Source of the DNA: Flavobacteriaceae bacterium
GTDB lineage: Bacteria > Bacteroidota > Bacteroidia > Flavobacteriales > Flavobacteriaceae
DNA: 64,000 nucleotides
Assembly: GCA_021739635.1 (NCBI GenBank)
Contig: JAIPBH010000005.1
Span: 1 to 64,000, forward strand
Direction of reading: 5' to 3'
This document shows, piece after piece, positions 62,063-64,000 of this stretch (the first letter of the stretch is position 1; every line of letters begins with the position of its first letter). Under the pieces are notes generated by a model. The model ran no database searches. It was not told the DNA's origin and worked only from the letters and a program-made list of their open reading frames with translations. The position numbers were made by a program, and so were the translations under genes.

Positions 62063-64000
62063 TTAAAGTTTATCCTTTAAATACTTTCCAGTTTCTGAAG
62101 TTTTGATTTTAATAAGTTCCTCTGGCGTACCAGTTGCAACGATACTGCCACCATGTTCACCACCTTCTGGACCTAAGTCAATAATGTAATCTGCACATTT
62201 AATAAGTTCTAAATTATGTTCTACAACAATAATAGAATGTCCATTTTCTATTAAGGCATTAAATGATTTTAAAAGTTTTAAAATATCATGAAAATGAAGC
62301 CCAGTAGTAGGTTCGTCAAATATAAAAAGGGCTTTTTCTTTGTTATTGCCTTTGCCTAAAAACGAGGCGAGTTTTATACGTTGTGCTTCGCCACCAGAAA
62401 GGGTAGAAGAGCTTTGCCCCAAAGTAACATAACCTAAGCCAACATCTTGTAATGGCTGTAATTTTGTTTTTATTTTATGTTGCTTATTTGCTTCAAAAAA
62501 AGTGATGGCATCATCAATAGTTAGATTTAAAATATCATCAATGTTTTTATCTGCAAACGTAACTTCAAGCACTTCTTTTTTAAAGCGTTTGCCTTTACAA
62601 GTTTCACATTCTAAATGCACATCAGCCATAAATTGCATTTCAATGGTTACTTCACCTTCTCCTTTGCAAGTCTCACAACGTCCGCCATCTACGTTAAAAG
62701 AAAAATGTTTGGCTTGATACCCACGAAGGGTACTTAACTTTTGATTTGAAAATAGGGCTCTAATATCATCATAGGCTTTAATGTAGGTTACTGGATTGGA
62801 ACGCGATGATCTGCCAATTGGGTTTTGATCAACAAACTCTATATGATTTACATTGCTAAAATGGCCTTCAAGATTAGTAAATTGTCCTGGTTTATCTCCA
62901 AAATCGGTTAGTTTTTTTTGTAACGCAGGATACAGTATTTTTTTAACAAGTGTACTTTTTCCACTACCGGAAACGCCTGTAATAACGGTTAGCATGCCTA
63001 GTGGAATATGGACATCAATATTTTTTAAATTATTCTCACGAGCACCAATAATATCAATATAATATTTTGAGGTTCTTCTTGTTTTTGGAACCTCTATTTG
63101 TAAACTTCCATTAAGGTATTTTGCTGTTAATGACTCTGACATCAAAATATCTGAATAGGTTCCATGAGCCACCACATGTCCTCCAAATGTTCCTGCTTCT
63201 GGACCAATATCAATGATACTATCAGCTGCTTTCATAACATCCTCATCATGTTCAACGACAATAACAGTATTACCAAGGTCTCTTAATGATTTTAAAACAG
63301 AGATTAAACGTTCCGTATCTTTTGGGTGTAAACCTATACTAGGTTCATCTAAAATATACATAGAACCCACTAAACTACTTCCTAATGAAGTTGCTAAATT
63401 AATTCGTTGACTTTCTCCACCAGACAAGGTGTTGGATTTTCTGTTTAAGGTTAAATAATCAAGCCCTACGTTTGAAAGAAATGCTAATCTGTTATTAATT
63501 TCTTTTAATAATCGTTCTGCTACTTTAGTATCATAGTCATTTAATTCTAAATTTTTGAAGAAAACGGCTAGCTTGTTTAATGGCATTTCAACTAAATCTG
63601 TAATAGTAGCACCATTAATTTTTATATAATTAGCTTCAGTGCGTAGTCGCTTACCATTACATGTTTTACATTTCGTTTTTCCGCGATAGCGTGATAACAT
63701 CACACGGTTTTGAATTTTATAAGCCTTAGATTCCAGTTCAGCAAAAAATGAATTCAATCCTTCAAAATAGTTGTTGCCATCCCAGATAAGTTGCTTTTGA
63801 TCTGCACTTAACTCAAAATAAGGTTTGTGAATAGGGAAATTGAACTTATGTGAATTATTAACTAATTGGTCTCTGTACCAACTCATACTTTCTCCACGCC
63901 AAGGGAAAATAGCATTTTCATAAACAGACAAGCCAGTATTTGGAATGACTAAATCATCATCAATACCTATAATATCTCCATAACCTTCACATTTTGAACA
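62063..64000 (-). CDS. UvrA paralogue, 5' part off the right edge
   Basis: About 645 C-terminal residues are visible. The reading frame stays open from 63931 to the window end with CSKCEGYGDIIGID, the second cysteine pair of the first zinc module, so no start codon lies here. Visible parts include CKTCNGKRLR, two ABC signatures (LSGGESQRINLATS and [14 protein letters not shown]), a Walker [13 protein letters not shown] and a second zinc module CETCKGEG...CETCKG. It is distinct from the uvrA at 14141, so this genome encodes two UvrA proteins. It is probably the UvrA2 class, linked to drug or special-lesion tolerance in other bacteria. This class assignment is tentative without the N-terminus. 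Confidence 0.88.
   Translation of the reverse strand, partial: CSKCEGYGDIIGIDDDLVIPNTGLSVYENAIFPWRGESMSWYRDQLVNNSHKFNFPIHKPYFELSADQKQLIWDGNNYFEGLNSFFAELESKAYKIQNRVMLSRYRGKTKCKTCNGKRLRTEANYIKINGATITDLVEMPLNKLAVFFKNLELNDYDTKVAERLLKEINNRLAFLSNVGLDYLTLNRKSNTLSGGESQRINLATSLGSSLVGSMYILDEPSIGLHPKDTERLISVLKSLRDLGNTVIVVEHDEDVMKAADSIIDIGPEAGTFGGHVVAHGTYSDILMSESLTAKYLNGSLQIEVPKTRRTSKYYIDIIGARENNLKNIDVHIPLGMLTVITGVSGSGKSTLVKKILYPALQKKLTDFGDKPGQFTNLEGHFSNVNHIEFVDQNPIGRSSRSNPVTYIKAYDDIRALFSNQKLSTLRGYQAKHFSFNVDGGRCETCKGEGEVTIEMQFMADVHLECETCKGKRFKKEVLEVTFADKNIDDILNLTIDDAITFFEANKQHKIKTKLQPLQDVGLGYVTLGQSSSTLSGGEAQRIKLASFLGKGNNKEKALFIFDEPTTGLHFHDILKLLKSFNALIENGHSIIVVEHNLELIKCADYIIDLGPEGGEHGGSIVATGTPEELIKIKTSETGKYLKDKL

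Noticed and set aside
1-64000. CRISPR arrays, rRNA, tRNA or prophage genes
   Set aside because: No regular direct repeats with spacers, tRNA-like TTCGA arms, rRNA stretches or phage structural genes were recognised on reading.

Overview
The window is AT-rich chromosomal DNA from a member of the Bacteroidota, most probably the family Flavobacteriaceae. Evidence for this includes a PorQ type IX secretion gene, a TonB-receptor-like outer membrane barrel of the flavobacterial kind, DUF4834 and DUF3667 proteins, a fused alpha/beta 2-oxoacid dehydrogenase E1, promoters with the Bacteroidota -7 element TAnnTTTG a short way upstream of start codons, and few Shine-Dalgarno sequences. The species cannot be named from the sequence alone. 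Almost all of the window is densely packed housekeeping sequence. No prophage, CRISPR array, rRNA or tRNA gene was seen.

Layout. 1-134 is the right end of an IS982-like insertion sequence. 295-7200 carries an outer membrane barrel, chorismate synthase, a dicarboxylate/amino-acid symporter with a sulfurtransferase, and a DCC-family protein with a MutS2 that lacks its Smr domain. 7250-17500 is a minus-strand block: an unknown protein, the E1 fusion, a catalytically dead M1-peptidase-like protein with a predicted barrel, a LOG-family protein, UvrA and a small exported protein. 17800-24700 has gamma-glutamyltransferase overlapping an ACP phosphodiesterase, phosphoglucosamine mutase, a lipid A type acyltransferase and a rhomboid protease. 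24880-34600 runs through Lon, PorQ, cytidylate kinase, ribosomal protein S1, PyrR, aspartate carbamoyltransferase, a STAS-like protein and RNase Z. 34650-42750 holds PdxH, a CAP-domain lipoprotein, fumarase, a 1-Cys peroxiredoxin, a receptor-like barrel, ArsC and RF2. The RF2 gene needs a programmed +1 frameshift to be read in full.

42880-44680 is a small accessory-looking pair (an ATP-grasp ligase and a membrane protein). 44800-52070 contains threonine aldolase, YbaB, oligopeptidase B, and then three genes that together look like a sulfonolipid (capnine-type) pathway: a CBS-like PLP enzyme, an alpha-oxoamine synthase and a two-lobed GNAT protein. 53245-58720 is a surface-glycan operon (DUF4834, YfhO, glycosyltransferase, flippase). 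58790-60830 carries two paralogous exported repeat proteins, followed by a DUF3667 membrane protein and, running off the right edge, a second UvrA.

The most interesting points are the candidate sulfonolipid gene set, the prfB recoding site, the M1-like protein that has lost its zinc site, the apparent Asp/Asn swap in the thiamine-Mg site of the E1 fusion, and the non-canonical first zinc module of UvrA. None is a wholly new system on the evidence here. The sulfonolipid set and the paralogous repeat proteins are the best leads.
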